64,000 nt of DNA from Marinibacterium profundimaris (GTDB lineage Bacteria > Pseudomonadota > Alphaproteobacteria > Rhodobacterales > Rhodobacteraceae). The stretch spans positions 155,392 to 219,391 of the forward strand of contig NZ_AQQR01000007.1 of assembly GCF_002210095.1 (NCBI RefSeq). The letters run 5' to 3'. A program made the translations under genes and the position numbers. Positions within the stretch are counted from its first letter, which is position 1. Each line of letters begins with the position of its first letter. Positions 1-8,981 of the stretch are shown here, in pieces. The notes beneath the pieces were generated by a model. The model did not search any database and was not told the origin of the DNA. It saw only the letters and a program-made list of their open reading frames with translations.

Positions 1-780
1 CTCCACCAGCAGATGGGTCCGCACCCGGCGCGCCAGTGTCGGCCAGCCGATGAAGCCGAGGATGATGGAGATGAAGAAGAACCTCTGTTCGGCCGACCAT
101 GTGTCGGGGACAAAAGCGGCCAGCGCCATGAACAGGGGGATCGCCGGCACCACGCGGATCGCATCGGTGACCATCTGCAGCGCGCCATCGACAAAGCCGC
201 CGAAATAACCCGCCACGCCCCCGATGATCAGCGCCATGACGAAGGAGATCAGCACGCCCAGAGTGCCCACCGCCATCGAGGTGTTGATGGCGTGCAAGGT
301 GCGGCTGAAGATGTCCTTGCCCAGGTCGTCGGTGCCGAAGAGATGGACGTAGCCCTCGTCCACGCCGAAAAGATGCAGGTTTCCGGGGATGCCGAACATC
401 CGGTAGGCGTCGCCGCGCACGAAGAATTCGATGTAGCGGCGATCCTCGGTGTCGATGGTGGTGACCCATCGGAAATTGGTCTCGACCGAACGTTCGCGCT
501 TGATCCCGTAGATGAAGGGCCGTGCCGAACATCCCGCGTCGTCGCAGAAGCGCGGGATCTGGGGCGCGCCGTTGGTGTAATCCTTGTCGGCGCCGGCGAT
601 GGTCGGGTTGTAGGGCGCGACGAAGTCGGAAAACAGCCCGACCAGGATCAGGAACAGCAGCACGCCGGCCGCGATCATGGCCGAGGTGTTGCGCCGGAAG
701 CGGGCCCAGATCAGCTGCCGCTGGGAGGCGGTGTAATAGGCCTCGCGGCGTTTCTGGTCGATGACGGCGGATTTGGCCAT
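1..780 (-). CDS. ABC transporter permease, DppC/OppC type (partial, runs off window)
   Basis: This is an inner-membrane subunit of a peptide/opine-type ABC importer. The reading frame opens with MAKSAVIDQKRREAYY at the ATG 778-780 and stays open for 260 codons to the window edge, so the C-terminus is missing. One membrane segment lies near residues 30-50. It is followed by an unusually long periplasmic stretch of about 85 residues containing two cysteines (CDDAGC), and then by DLGKDIFSRTLHAINTSM, typical of the DppC family, where the BPD_transp_1 core begins. The long loop matches permeases that work with very large binding proteins such as the one at 1904-3946. It starts 4 bases after the preceding permease stops, so the two are probably co-translated. 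The substrate is not determined. Confidence 0.9.
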   Translation of the reverse strand, partial: MAKSAVIDQKRREAYYTASQRQLIWARFRRNTSAMIAAGVLLFLILVGLFSDFVAPYNPTIAGADKDYTNGAPQIPRFCDDAGCSARPFIYGIKRERSVETNFRWVTTIDTEDRRYIEFFVRGDAYRMFGIPGNLHLFGVDEGYVHLFGTDDLGKDIFSRTLHAINTSMAVGTLGVLISFVMALIIGGVAGYFGGFVDGALQMVTDAIRVVPAIPLFMALAAFVPDTWSAEQRFFFISIILGFIGWPTLARRVRTHLLVE

Positions 781-784
781 GCGA

Positions 785-1789
785 TTACCCCATCACCGAT
801 TTGCGGACCCGGGGGTCGATGAAGGCCAGGGCGATGTCGGTGACGAAGTTCAGCGCGACGATGGTGGCCGTGAGCAGGAAGATGATCGCGCCCGCAAGTT
901 GCTGGTCATTGGACCGCGCCAGCGCCTCGAGCAGCAGCGCGCCGGCCTCGGTCAGCGTGAGGATCACCGCGACGATGGGCAGCTCGTTGAAGATCCGGTT
1001 CAGGTCGAAGCCCAGCGAGTTGACGATCGGCCCCAGCGCGTGGCGCGCCGGGTAGCGCCAGCGCAGCTGCCGGCCATAGAGGCCCCGCGCGCGGGCGGCG
1101 GTGACGTAGAGCTTGTCGTTCTCGTCCAGCATCAGCGCCCGCACCGTCTGCAGCGCGAAGGCCGTGGCCGACCAGCCCAGGATGAACACCGGCAGCCAGG
1201 CGCGCGACAGGAAATCCAGCAGCTTGGCAAAGGACCAGGGCGCGTCGCGGAACTCCTTCGAGAAGAGGCCCGACATGGAATCCCCGAAATAGACGGTCGC
1301 CACCAGCATGATCATCAGCGCTAGAAGGAAGTTGGGCATGGCCAGGCCCAGATAGGAGAAGAAGCGCAGCAGGTTGTTGATGACGGGATTGCGGGACGAG
1401 GCCGCGTAGATCCCCACGGGGATCGCGATCAGGTAGGCCAGGAACAGCGAGGCGAAGCAGATCGCCGCAGAGATCATGAACTTGTTGCCGAGCAGCTGGC
1501 TGATGCCGACGCGCAGGATGCAGCTTTCGCCGAAGTCCCCCACGAAGGCCCCGGCCACCCAGGTGCCCCACCGCACCACGAAGGGCCGGTCCAGCCCCAG
1601 ACGCGCGCGCTCGGCCTCGATATCGTCGCGAGTCAGGTTTTCGCCCTGGGTGTTCTTGTAGGCCAGGTAGCGTTCGGCGCAGTCGCCGGGCACCAGTTCC
1701 ATCAGGGAAAACACGATCAGCGACACCAGAAGAAGCGTCGTTATGGCAAGCGCCGCCCGGATCGCGACGAAGCGGATGAAATTGGCCAT
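785..1789 (-). CDS. ABC transporter permease, DppB/OppB type
   Basis: This 334-residue inner-membrane permease pairs with the DppC-type protein that follows it. It begins MANFIRFVAIRAAL with one N-terminal membrane helix ending in a VPGD motif, the usual DppB signature. A periplasmic loop (about 35-95) and about five further helices follow. The EAA-like coupling loop contains ARARGLYGRQLRWRYPARHALGP near residues 232-254, where the ATPase docks. Length and layout are normal for the family. The gene lies downstream of the binding-protein gene, separated by 114 bases containing a strong hairpin. No ATPase gene is visible; it is presumably beyond the left edge. Substrate is unknown, with peptides, opines or other oligomeric amines possible. 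Confidence 0.93.
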   Translation of the reverse strand: MANFIRFVAIRAALAITTLLLVSLIVFSLMELVPGDCAERYLAYKNTQGENLTRDDIEAERARLGLDRPFVVRWGTWVAGAFVGDFGESCILRVGISQLLGNKFMISAAICFASLFLAYLIAIPVGIYAASSRNPVINNLLRFFSYLGLAMPNFLLALMIMLVATVYFGDSMSGLFSKEFRDAPWSFAKLLDFLSRAWLPVFILGWSATAFALQTVRALMLDENDKLYVTAARARGLYGRQLRWRYPARHALGPIVNSLGFDLNRIFNELPIVAVILTLTEAGALLLEALARSNDQQLAGAIIFLLTATIVALNFVTDIALAFIDPRVRKSVMG

Positions 1790-1846
1790 AGGCCTGTCCC
1801 TGTCTTTATTATTTCAGGCGAGTGTTTCAGAGCCCTCTCCCGTTGG

Positions 1847-1881
1847 GCAAGGACCGGGTGGTTGTCCCACCCGGTCCTTGC
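1847..1881 (-). promoter_or_regulatory. 15-bp perfect hairpin between binding-protein and permease genes
   Basis: Arms 1847-1861 and 1867-1881 are exactly complementary around a 5-base loop. The hairpin lies just after the stop of the binding-protein gene and before the dppB-type gene. There is no T-run, so it more likely protects the upstream mRNA or attenuates transcription than fully terminates it. Role inferred from position. Confidence 0.75.
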
Positions 1882-1903
1882 GTCATCTGCCCGGGAAGAA
1901 GGC

Positions 1904-3946
1904 TCAGTTGTCCTCGGCGAGGAACCACTGCGTCGGACGGTAGGGATAGGTCCGGTAGTACTCGTAGCTCCAGGTCTGGAACTCGGGCACGTTCTTCAGC
2001 CCGTTGCGGACATAGATCGGCGCCGGCGCGTTGACCGTACCGATGAACAGCATGTTGTCGGCGAAGTTCTTCGCGATCCGCTTGCCGATCTCGGCGGCCT
2101 CGTCCGAGCCGGGGATGGCCTGCTGGAACGCGTTGATGTCGTCGATCATGTCCTTGGCGTATTGCGGCGGTTCGATGCCCGAGGCGCCGTCGCTGTCGAT
2201 CCATTCCGCCCAGCTCATGCCGACGCGGTGATCGAAATACGACCCGTAGGGCGGCACGAAACGTTCCGAGGACCCCAGCGCGATGGCGACCGGCGTGCCC
2301 TGCTGCCAGATCTGCACGTCAAGCTCATTGGCCGATTGCGCGGCGCGGTACTCGTCGGGCGTGACCTCCTTCACGGTGGTGTTCATGCCCACGTCGGCCC
2401 AGTATTGCGAGACGAGTTCCACGACCTCGCCGCCGATGCCCTGGGTCGAGAACTGCAGGTTCAGCGTGATCTTCTCGCCATTCGGCAGATCGCGGAAGCC
2501 GTCGCCATCGGCATCGACCATGCCGATCTCGTCCAGCATCGCCTTGGCCTGCTCGGGGTCATAGCCGGTGCCCGCGTCGATAAATTCGGCCGCGAACTCG
2601 GGAACGGGCGAGAAGCCCAGGTAGGTCTGCGGGGTGCCCAGACCGAAAAAGGCGATCTCGTTCAGCTCGTCGCGGTTGATCGCCAGCGACATCGCCCTGC
2701 GGAAGTCGATGTTGTTGAAGACCTCGCGCTTGGTCTCGTCCGTCGAGGTGACGTTGAAGGAAAACGCCGGCAGCGCGATGGTCGGCTTCAGCTGGATCGT
2801 GTAGCCGCCCTTTTCCTGGTTTTCCAGAAGGATCGGCGCCGAGGGCAATTGCAGCGATTGCGACTTGTAGTCGACCTCGCCATTGACCAGCGCCAGCACG
2901 CGGACCTCGTTGTCGTTCTTGTAGACCTCGTCCTGCCGCGAGATATACGGCAGCTGTTGGCCCGTGGTGTCCACCTGGAAGAAGTAGGGGTTGGCCACCA
3001 GCTTGCGGCCCTCGGTGGTGTCGGCGACGTAGATGTGGCTCTCCAGCGTGGGCTGGGTGGCGTAGGGCAGGGTCTCTGCCTTGGCCGGGTCGCGCAGCAT
3101 CGGGCTGGGCGTGTCGGTCCAGTCGGAGGCGCCATAGTAGAAGTTGATCGCCTCGTAGCCGTTTTCGAACCCGTATTCCGCTGCCCTCGCATCGGCGTCG
3201 TCGGCGAGATCCGGGTGGAACTGGCCCAGGAAATGCGCGGGCTGGAAGGGCTGGGCGTAGGAGGTGGCGAAATGCGCCAGCAGGCCGGGTTTCGGCGCGG
3301 CGAGGATCAGCTTGAAGGTCTGGTCGTCGATGACCTCGACCTCGATCGGCTCGCCGCCGGCCAGCACGTAATCGCGCGGCTTCTCGATGATGTTGCTGTC
3401 GAGCGCGAGGTTCTCGAAGTAGAACCGCACGTCTTCCGAGGTGAAGGGCGCGCCGTCGGACCACTTGTGGCCCTCGCGCAGGGTCATCGTCAGCTCGGTG
3501 AAGTCGTCGTTCCATTCCCAGGACTTGGCGACGTTGGGCACGATGGTCGCGAGGTCGTCGGCATAGCGCACGAGGTTGACGTGGCGCACGGACAGGAAGT
3601 CCGAGGTGCCGGCCTCGGTGGCGTTCGACAGGGCGTCGAAGGTGCCGCCATAGGTGCCGATCGCGTCATAGGGGACCACGACCAGCGGCTCCGAGGGCAG
3701 GCGCTCTGCCAGCGGCGGCAGTTCTGGGTTGCCCTGGATCGCGGCGTTCAGCTCGGCAATCTCGGGATTGGCCGAGAACTCCATCTCGCATCCGGCGGCG
3801 GATTCGAATTCTTCCAGGTCGTATTGCTGGGGGAAGGCGCCGGGCGCGATCCCCTGGTCGTCGGCCAGTGTCATCGCCGGGCAGGCCGCATGGGCCGCAC
3901 CGGCGATCAGCAATAGTGCCGTGGTGGTCAGAAAATGCCGTGTCAT
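1904..3946 (-). CDS. ABC transporter substrate-binding protein, family 5 (large)
   Basis: This is a 680-residue periplasmic binding protein of the peptide/nickel class (SBP_bac_5). It has a clear signal peptide (MTRHFLTTTALLLIAGAAHA). The conserved family-5 core includes LREGHKWSDGAPFTSEDVRF near residues 155-174 and INRDELNEIAFFGLGTPQ near residue 424. A DADGDGFRDLPNGEK segment near residue 478 resembles a calcium-binding loop and recurs in large family-5 proteins. The length is well above the usual 500-550 residues and matches the subgroup with enlarged N- and C-terminal regions. A GGGGGAAACC Shine-Dalgarno sequence precedes the ATG at 3946. It is the first gene of the operon running leftward. 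The ligand cannot be read from sequence. Confidence 0.93.
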   Translation of the reverse strand: MTRHFLTTTALLLIAGAAHAACPAMTLADDQGIAPGAFPQQYDLEEFESAAGCEMEFSANPEIAELNAAIQGNPELPPLAERLPSEPLVVVPYDAIGTYGGTFDALSNATEAGTSDFLSVRHVNLVRYADDLATIVPNVAKSWEWNDDFTELTMTLREGHKWSDGAPFTSEDVRFYFENLALDSNIIEKPRDYVLAGGEPIEVEVIDDQTFKLILAAPKPGLLAHFATSYAQPFQPAHFLGQFHPDLADDADARAAEYGFENGYEAINFYYGASDWTDTPSPMLRDPAKAETLPYATQPTLESHIYVADTTEGRKLVANPYFFQVDTTGQQLPYISRQDEVYKNDNEVRVLALVNGEVDYKSQSLQLPSAPILLENQEKGGYTIQLKPTIALPAFSFNVTSTDETKREVFNNIDFRRAMSLAINRDELNEIAFFGLGTPQTYLGFSPVPEFAAEFIDAGTGYDPEQAKAMLDEIGMVDADGDGFRDLPNGEKITLNLQFSTQGIGGEVVELVSQYWADVGMNTTVKEVTPDEYRAAQSANELDVQIWQQGTPVAIALGSSERFVPPYGSYFDHRVGMSWAEWIDSDGASGIEPPQYAKDMIDDINAFQQAIPGSDEAAEIGKRIAKNFADNMLFIGTVNAPAPIYVRNGLKNVPEFQTWSYEYYRTYPYRPTQWFLAEDN

Positions 3947-4096
3947 GGTTTCCCCCTGTGTCGATTATCTTGGGGCCTAGTGGCCCTGCACGACGTTTTT
4001 GTGACGCTCACCGTCATATTGGAACCATGGCGAAGGCGCGAAGCCCCCGGTTTCGCGGCATTTTCCGCAATCGCCCTTTTCTTGGGCTGAACCGGC

Positions 4097-4558
4097 TCAG
4101 TTGAATTCGATCTCGAGCAGCCGGCCGTCGGTCGCGAATTCCGCCTCGAAGCGGCGGCCGTCGCCGGAGACACCGTCGATCTCGATCTTTCCGTCGTCGA
4201 ACTCGATCTCGTGGAACATCGTATCGTCATCGATAAGCCCGTGCTGCAGGATCGCCGCCGGCAGCAGCGCGGCAACGCCCGAAAGCGGGGCGCCATCGCG
4301 GGTCGTGGCCTCGATCTCTTCCAGCCGGGGCGTGTCCTCGCCCTCCAGTTCGAATTCCAGCACTTCGCCCCCGGGCAGCCGCCCGATCAGGGTCGGCCCG
4401 CCCGGGGAGGACCGCCAGGTCACATCGTTCAGCGAAAGCGCCTGGGCAATGGCGGCGACGGGCTGGGGCATCTCCGCCTGGGTGGCATGCAGCGGCAGCG
4501 CGGTGGCGCCGGACAGAAGGGCGGCAAGGCCGAGACGGACAGGGAAGTGGAACGGCAT
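4097..4558 (-). CDS. Small secreted acidic protein, function unknown
   Basis: A 153-residue protein. I place the start at the ATG 4556-4558, where a signal peptide begins (MPFHFPVRLGLAALLSGATALPLHA); the open frame extends further upstream but without signal-like sequence. The mature part is strongly acidic and rich in alternating E/D and hydrophobic residues. It ends in repeated patterns (EIEFDDGKIEIDG, FATDGRLLEIEFN) that resemble the beta strands of PepSY-type or other small periplasmic domains. No catalytic motif is seen. It lies between the ABC binding-protein gene and the chemotaxis genes, with no obvious operon partner. Family assignment is not possible by eye. Confidence 0.65.
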   Translation of the reverse strand: MPFHFPVRLGLAALLSGATALPLHATQAEMPQPVAAIAQALSLNDVTWRSSPGGPTLIGRLPGGEVLEFELEGEDTPRLEEIEATTRDGAPLSGVAALLPAAILQHGLIDDDTMFHEIEFDDGKIEIDGVSGDGRRFEAEFATDGRLLEIEFN

Positions 4559-5149
4559 GGGTTGACCTGTGGTTATTGGATTGCGGGCACGAGTGCGACC
4601 GACCGTGGCCTGGGCTGGGCCGGGTCGCATGGGTGAGGTAATCCTTTCGCGCCCCCGACCAACCGATGCGGACGCGCGGGACGGACAAGGAGATTGAAAA
4701 ATTCGTGATGGGCAGAGGTCGTGCCGGATCATCGACCCCGTTGCACGCCGCGACGACGGCTAGGACGGGCAGTACGATTCGCCCTGTCGGTTCGCGCGGT
4801 GGGCGGCGGACCCGCCTCAAGACCAGCCAGGTCAAGAGTTTGGCCGGCGGCGGCGGGCAGGTGTCAGCCCGGTCATCGGCGCGGGCTGGAACGCGACCTG
4901 CCTCCCGACATGTCCACGGATGTCTGGGGGCAAGTATATGAAATTACTTTCATTTTAATGGATGATGGAAATTTCGGGCTGATCTGAACCCGCCCGCGAC
5001 CTGCTGGTGTCCCGGCGCTTCGGGCGGGGTCGCGTGGTCTGCGGCGTAGGGTGCAGGTGCATTTTATGCATCGTGCGGGGAAAATTAGGTTTTCGAAAAG
5101 GAGACTTGCCTAACGTCATGCGGGACTATGGCGAACGAGGGATATGTAA
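4559..5149. other. Intergenic region, divergent promoters
   Basis: 591 bases between the secreted protein gene and the PAS chemoreceptor gene with no convincing coding sequence. The part nearest the receptor (4935-5149) is relatively AT-rich and holds a small palindrome, TGCAT-N3-ATGCA at 5058-5070. It presumably carries promoters for both flanking genes. I see no clear sigma-70 or sigma-54 match. Confidence 0.5.
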
Positions 5150-6331
5150 ATGCGTTTTTCCAAACGAACGGCAAGGAAGGACACGCTGCCGGGATCGATG
5201 GCCTTGTCGACGCTGGAAAACGCGATCGACGCGGTGGTGGTGATCGACACGGCAAACTGCGTCATCTTCTTCAATGCCGCGGCCGAAGAGCTTTGGGGCT
5301 ATCGCCGCGAGGAGGTGCTTGGCCATAACGTCAAGATGCTGGTGCCGAGAGAACACCAGCCTCCGCACGACAATTACGTGGAAACCAACCGCCGTACCGG
5401 AAACGACAAGATCGTCGGCTCCAGCCGCGACCTGCAGCTGGTGCGCAAGGACGGCACCGAGGTGTCGGTTTCCCTGGCCCTGTCGAAGATGCGTGTCGGC
5501 AATTCCTTTGCCTATGCCGCCTTCGTCCGCAACATCAGCGAGGAATACGCCGCGCTGGAAAGCCTTCTGGGCCAGGTCAGTTTCAGCGCCGACAACGTGC
5601 TGAGCGGGTGTACCGACCTCTCGGGTGCGGTGTCGAAGGTCAGCGAAGGCGCCACCGAGCAGGCTTCGGCCGCACAGGAGGCCAGCTCTTCGATGGAGGA
5701 GATGACAGCCAATATCCGCCAGAACGCCGAAAACGCGGCCCAGACCGAGAAGATCGCCAACCGCTCGCTGGAGCAGGCGCGCGCCTCGGCCCGGATCGTG
5801 CAGGAGGCGGTGGAGGCGATGAAGACCATCGCCGAAAAGATCAACATCATCCAGGAGATCGCCCGCCAGACGGACCTTCTGGCGCTGAACGCGGCGGTTG
5901 AAGCGGCGCGGGCCGGAGCCCACGGGCGCGGCTTCGCCATCGTCGCCGCCGAGGTGCGGCGCCTGGCGGAACGCAGCCAGATCGCCGCAGACGAGATCGT
6001 GTCCCTGTCGCGCTCGACCGCCGAGACATCGGGCAAGGCCGGCGACGAACTGACGTCGCTTGTGCCGGAAATCCAGCGCACCGCCGACCTGGTGCAGGAG
6101 ATTTCGGCCGCGACGCAGGAACAGCGGATCGGGTCTGAACAGATCAACTCGGCCATCAGCGAGCTGGACCGCGTGATCCAGGCCAATGCGGGGGCAGCTC
6201 AGAAGGCGGCGGGGACGACCTCGATGCTGACCGAAAGCGCGGAGACCCTGCGTGACCTGATCGACGGGTTCCGCGACGAGGATGGCAACCTCGTGCGCAC
6301 CCAGGATGCCGCAGAGGCCCGGGCCGCCTGA
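5150..6331 (+). CDS. Soluble PAS-domain methyl-accepting chemotaxis protein
   Basis: A 393-residue cytoplasmic chemoreceptor. Residues about 18-125 form a PAS domain ([26 protein letters not shown]...[12 protein letters not shown]). Residues about 150-375 form the coiled-coil MCP signalling domain, with the hairpin tip [21 protein letters not shown] followed by [18 protein letters not shown]. There is no membrane segment, so it senses an internal signal such as redox state, oxygen or a cofactor-bound ligand. The C-terminus lacks an NWETF-type CheR/CheB docking pentapeptide. It lies next to the che genes but is separated from the main operon by the oppositely oriented gene at 6626-8350. The PAS ligand is unknown; no heme- or FAD-specific residues are obvious. 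Confidence 0.93.
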   Translation: MRFSKRTARKDTLPGSMALSTLENAIDAVVVIDTANCVIFFNAAAEELWGYRREEVLGHNVKMLVPREHQPPHDNYVETNRRTGNDKIVGSSRDLQLVRKDGTEVSVSLALSKMRVGNSFAYAAFVRNISEEYAALESLLGQVSFSADNVLSGCTDLSGAVSKVSEGATEQASAAQEASSSMEEMTANIRQNAENAAQTEKIANRSLEQARASARIVQEAVEAMKTIAEKINIIQEIARQTDLLALNAAVEAARAGAHGRGFAIVAAEVRRLAERSQIAADEIVSLSRSTAETSGKAGDELTSLVPEIQRTADLVQEISAATQEQRIGSEQINSAISELDRVIQANAGAAQKAAGTTSMLTESAETLRDLIDGFRDEDGNLVRTQDAAEARAA

Positions 6332-6450
6332 CCCGGCAGGGCCACCGTGGACAGTGCAGCGGCGCGTCCCTTCGGGGCGCGCCGTCTGTCGTTTGGCCCC
6401 TGTGGCGTTGTGGCCCTTGCGGGCCGGTCCTGCGCGCGCTGCGCCTGCTT

Positions 6451-6489
6451 GCCGGGGCGCGCCGTCGCTTCGCTCCGGCGCGCCCCGGC
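6451..6489. terminator. 14-bp perfect hairpin between convergent genes
   Basis: Arms 6451-6464 and 6476-6489 are perfectly complementary around an 11-base loop. The hairpin sits between the convergent PAS-receptor gene and the coiled-coil gene at 6626-8350. It may end transcription from both sides, but no T-run is present on either strand, so a rho-independent mechanism is uncertain. A second, shorter GGCGCG/CGCGCC hairpin lies near 6363-6385. The rest of 6332-6625 holds nothing recognisable. Confidence 0.5.
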
Positions 6490-6625
6490 CCGATGGTCCC
6501 TTGAGGCGCCTTGGCGCTTGGGCGCGTCTGTTGTTAGGCAGGTCTGTTGCGTGTGGAAGGCGGTGGGGGCAGCAGGGCTGCGGCCCCAAGGTGGCGCCGA
6601 GACAGGTCCGGCGGTGCCGCCACGC

Positions 6626-8350
6626 TCAGAAGAGCATGTCGTCGATGTCGTCGTCACCGCCGGTTGCGGCCGGCGCGGCCTGCGGGGCCACGCGGGTTTC
6701 GATACCAGGGACACCGGCGAAGACAGCGGCATGGACCTCGCGCTCCTCCTCCATCGTATAGGTGTCCCAGATCGCGTCGATCCGCCGGGGATCCGGCGCG
6801 CCGCTGACCGGAAAGCTGTCTTCGAGCAGTTGCGCGAATTCCGACAGGCGCGCGCCCACCTGTTCGACGCGGCCCATGCTGGCCGAGACGGCCTCGACCA
6901 TCTGAAGCAGCGAATCCGCGCAGGCGCTCGATGTCTCGCGCATCTCGTTCATCGCGTCCAATCGGCGCTCGCCGGCGGCGATCTGACCCTGGGCCTCGGC
7001 GACCCGGTCCTGCAACGCCTCGGTCGTGCCGATCAGGTCGCCCTGCGCGGTCTCGCTGACAGAGGTGATCCGGGCGATCGTGTCGCGTGCCTGGTCCACG
7101 GATGTGAGGCAATCCGAGGCGATCTGGCGGACCTCCTTGGACAGGACCTTCATCGGCCCGCTGGCGTGACTGTAGCGGTTCGACACCAGCATCGAGTTGA
7201 ACGAGGCCAGCGCCAGGTTCTTCGACGCGATCTTCAGCCCGTCGAAACTGCCTGCCGTGGCCACTGCCATTTCGGCGGCATTGGCGGCCTCGGATCGCGC
7301 GGACTCGACAACCGCCTGCACGGCGGTCAGCTCCGCGGTGACCATCTGCGCCAGCTCGGCCCGGGCCGACAGCGCCTGACGAATGGTGGCGGCCAGCTGG
7401 CCCTCGGAAAAGACGCGGGCCCCGGCGTGGCCGAGGTCGGCCAGCAGCCGGATCGTTGCGCGCACCTCGCGCGAGACGCCGTCGATATCCTGCGCACAGC
7501 GGCGGGCCTGGGCCGCGGCAAGCCGCGCCACGTGGGCATCCGGCGCGACGACCATCGGCGCCAGGTGGTCGAGCCGCTGCGCCAGCCGGTCCGAGAATTG
7601 CAGCGCGGTCACGAATGAATTCAGATGCGTGCGCCCGTCGCGGGTCAGCCCTCGGGCGCGATCCGACAATTCGGCCGCGGCGCGGCTCTCCTCTGCCGTG
7701 AGCTGGCTCAGGGCCTCACGCGAGGGGGCGATGCGGCTGGGCATTTCGCCCAGAGCCGAGGTGGCGCGGCTGGTGGTCGTCAGGAGCTGGCCACCGCGGT
7801 CGTCGAGATGGCCCAGGTGGCCGGTCACGGTCTCGGCCGAGTCCTGAATGCTCGACGCGGTCTGGCGCAGCTCGTCGATAAAGGTTTCAAGGTTGTCGAG
7901 CCCAAGCGAGGCGATCGTCGTGCCCATCAGCGAGGCGATCGCGGTCAGCACGTGGCCACATTTGTCGATCGAGGCAAGATCGGCCCGGGCGGAGCGAAGC
8001 CGGCCACGCGCCTCGGCGCTGACAGCCAGCTCCGAAAACCGGCACAACGCCGCGCCCAGCTGCCGCACGTCCTCTTCCAGCGTGCCGATCAGCGCATCGC
8101 TGCCGTCGGCCTCCCCGACGAGGTCGGCGAACCGGTCGAGGTTCCCGCAGATCTCGGTATGCAGCTCGCGGATGCGGCCCATCTCCTCGACCACGGCGCC
8201 GAAGGCCGACACCGCTTCAGAGGTCAGCTGGCGCGACAGGTCACCGTGATCGGTCACCGTGTCGTGTCCCGCCCGAGCCTGGCCCGGGTCCCGGTCCTGT
8301 TCCTGAATCATGGCTGCGCCGGCGCTTTGGCCGAGGTCAAATGCCTGCAT
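6626..8350 (-). CDS. Degenerate MCP-like coiled-coil protein with CheY-docking-like C-terminus
   Basis: A 574-residue, largely helical soluble protein without membrane segments. Residues about 360-430 (KIASKNLALASFNSMLVSNR, KVLSKEVRQIASDCLTSVDQ) align in pattern with the MCP hairpin tip ([28 protein letters not shown]). The invariant tip residues that contact CheA and CheW are mostly replaced, so it is probably not a normal receptor. The protein ends DDDIDDMLF, after a flexible Ala/Pro/Gly stretch. This resembles the CheY-binding tails of CheZ and the EIDALL-type CheY-binding peptide of FliM. It is transcribed divergently from the STAS-cheY-cheA operon. I infer a chemotaxis regulator that binds CheY, possibly a phosphatase or sink. 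No CheZ catalytic helix motif is recognised, so the activity is open. Confidence 0.7.
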   Translation of the reverse strand: MQAFDLGQSAGAAMIQEQDRDPGQARAGHDTVTDHGDLSRQLTSEAVSAFGAVVEEMGRIRELHTEICGNLDRFADLVGEADGSDALIGTLEEDVRQLGAALCRFSELAVSAEARGRLRSARADLASIDKCGHVLTAIASLMGTTIASLGLDNLETFIDELRQTASSIQDSAETVTGHLGHLDDRGGQLLTTTSRATSALGEMPSRIAPSREALSQLTAEESRAAAELSDRARGLTRDGRTHLNSFVTALQFSDRLAQRLDHLAPMVVAPDAHVARLAAAQARRCAQDIDGVSREVRATIRLLADLGHAGARVFSEGQLAATIRQALSARAELAQMVTAELTAVQAVVESARSEAANAAEMAVATAGSFDGLKIASKNLALASFNSMLVSNRYSHASGPMKVLSKEVRQIASDCLTSVDQARDTIARITSVSETAQGDLIGTTEALQDRVAEAQGQIAAGERRLDAMNEMRETSSACADSLLQMVEAVSASMGRVEQVGARLSEFAQLLEDSFPVSGAPDPRRIDAIWDTYTMEEEREVHAAVFAGVPGIETRVAPQAAPAATGGDDDIDDMLF

Positions 8351-8533
8351 GTGTCATCTTCCCGCTCCTTGAACTGCAGTCTTGGCGGGCAGGCGTGAAC
8401 AAGCGGTAAAGTCGGATCGCGGGAATAGGCCAAATTCTAATTTCAGGAGAACCATGCCTTAAGGTTTTTCACGGAGAACTACCCTGAACGTCCGATCCGC
8501 GGCGTGCCTCCACGGTCCAGCAGGGGAGCCGAC

Positions 8534-8938
8534 ATGAAACCCGACATGAAAGCCGACAAGAGCGCCGACAGCAAAGCCGAAACGACAGCCCGGGCGCGGC
8601 GCGCACCTGCGGCGTCCGCGAAGGCCGATGCCGTGCAAGAGGGTGACAAAACGCCCGCGGCCGCGCAGCAGCCGGCAAACATGTCCCTGCCCGGAGACCT
8701 GGAGGTCGCCGGCGCAGCGGAGGCCGCGGCGGGGCTGGCGGAGTGGCTTGGCCAGATCTCCCCGGACACCTGCGGGCAGGGTGACGGGGCCGACCCTCCG
8801 ACCCTCGACATCACCGAATCGGCGCCTACGCAGGTCGCGCTGCAATTGCTTCTTCTGGCGGCCCGGTCGCTCGAACAGGCCGGCACGCCGGTCCGCTTCG
8901 GCCCGAACGCGGCCGTCCTTCTTGACCGGGCCTGTTGA
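8534..8938 (+). CDS. STAS-domain protein of the chemotaxis operon
   Basis: A 134-residue protein; the start at ATG 8534 is chosen because AGGGGAG sits 6 bases upstream. The first about 50 residues are Lys/Ala-rich and probably disordered. The C-terminal about 85 residues have the STAS pattern: LPGDLEVAGAAEAAAGLAEWL, a central strand (PTLDITE), then QLLLLAARSLEQAGTPVRFG. In phosphorylated STAS proteins an Asp-Ser/Thr pair precedes the second helix; here the equivalent region reads APTQVALQ, so the phospho-acceptor appears lost. It is the first gene of the che operon, 43 bases before cheY. STAS proteins at this position in alphaproteobacterial che operons are of uncertain function; a scaffold or partner role is inferred. 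Confidence 0.7.
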   Translation: MKPDMKADKSADSKAETTARARRAPAASAKADAVQEGDKTPAAAQQPANMSLPGDLEVAGAAEAAAGLAEWLGQISPDTCGQGDGADPPTLDITESAPTQVALQLLLLAARSLEQAGTPVRFGPNAAVLLDRAC

Positions 8939-8981
8939 TCGCACCCGGCCCTGACACGCCATTTCCCGAGACGGAGTCCCC

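Noticed and set aside
13..822. Plus-strand open frame at the left edge
   Set aside because: Antisense to the partial DppC-type permease, whose minus-strand translation is clearly a membrane protein.
1862..3916. Plus-strand open frame of about 680 codons
   Set aside because: Antisense to the ABC binding-protein gene, which has a signal peptide and family motifs.
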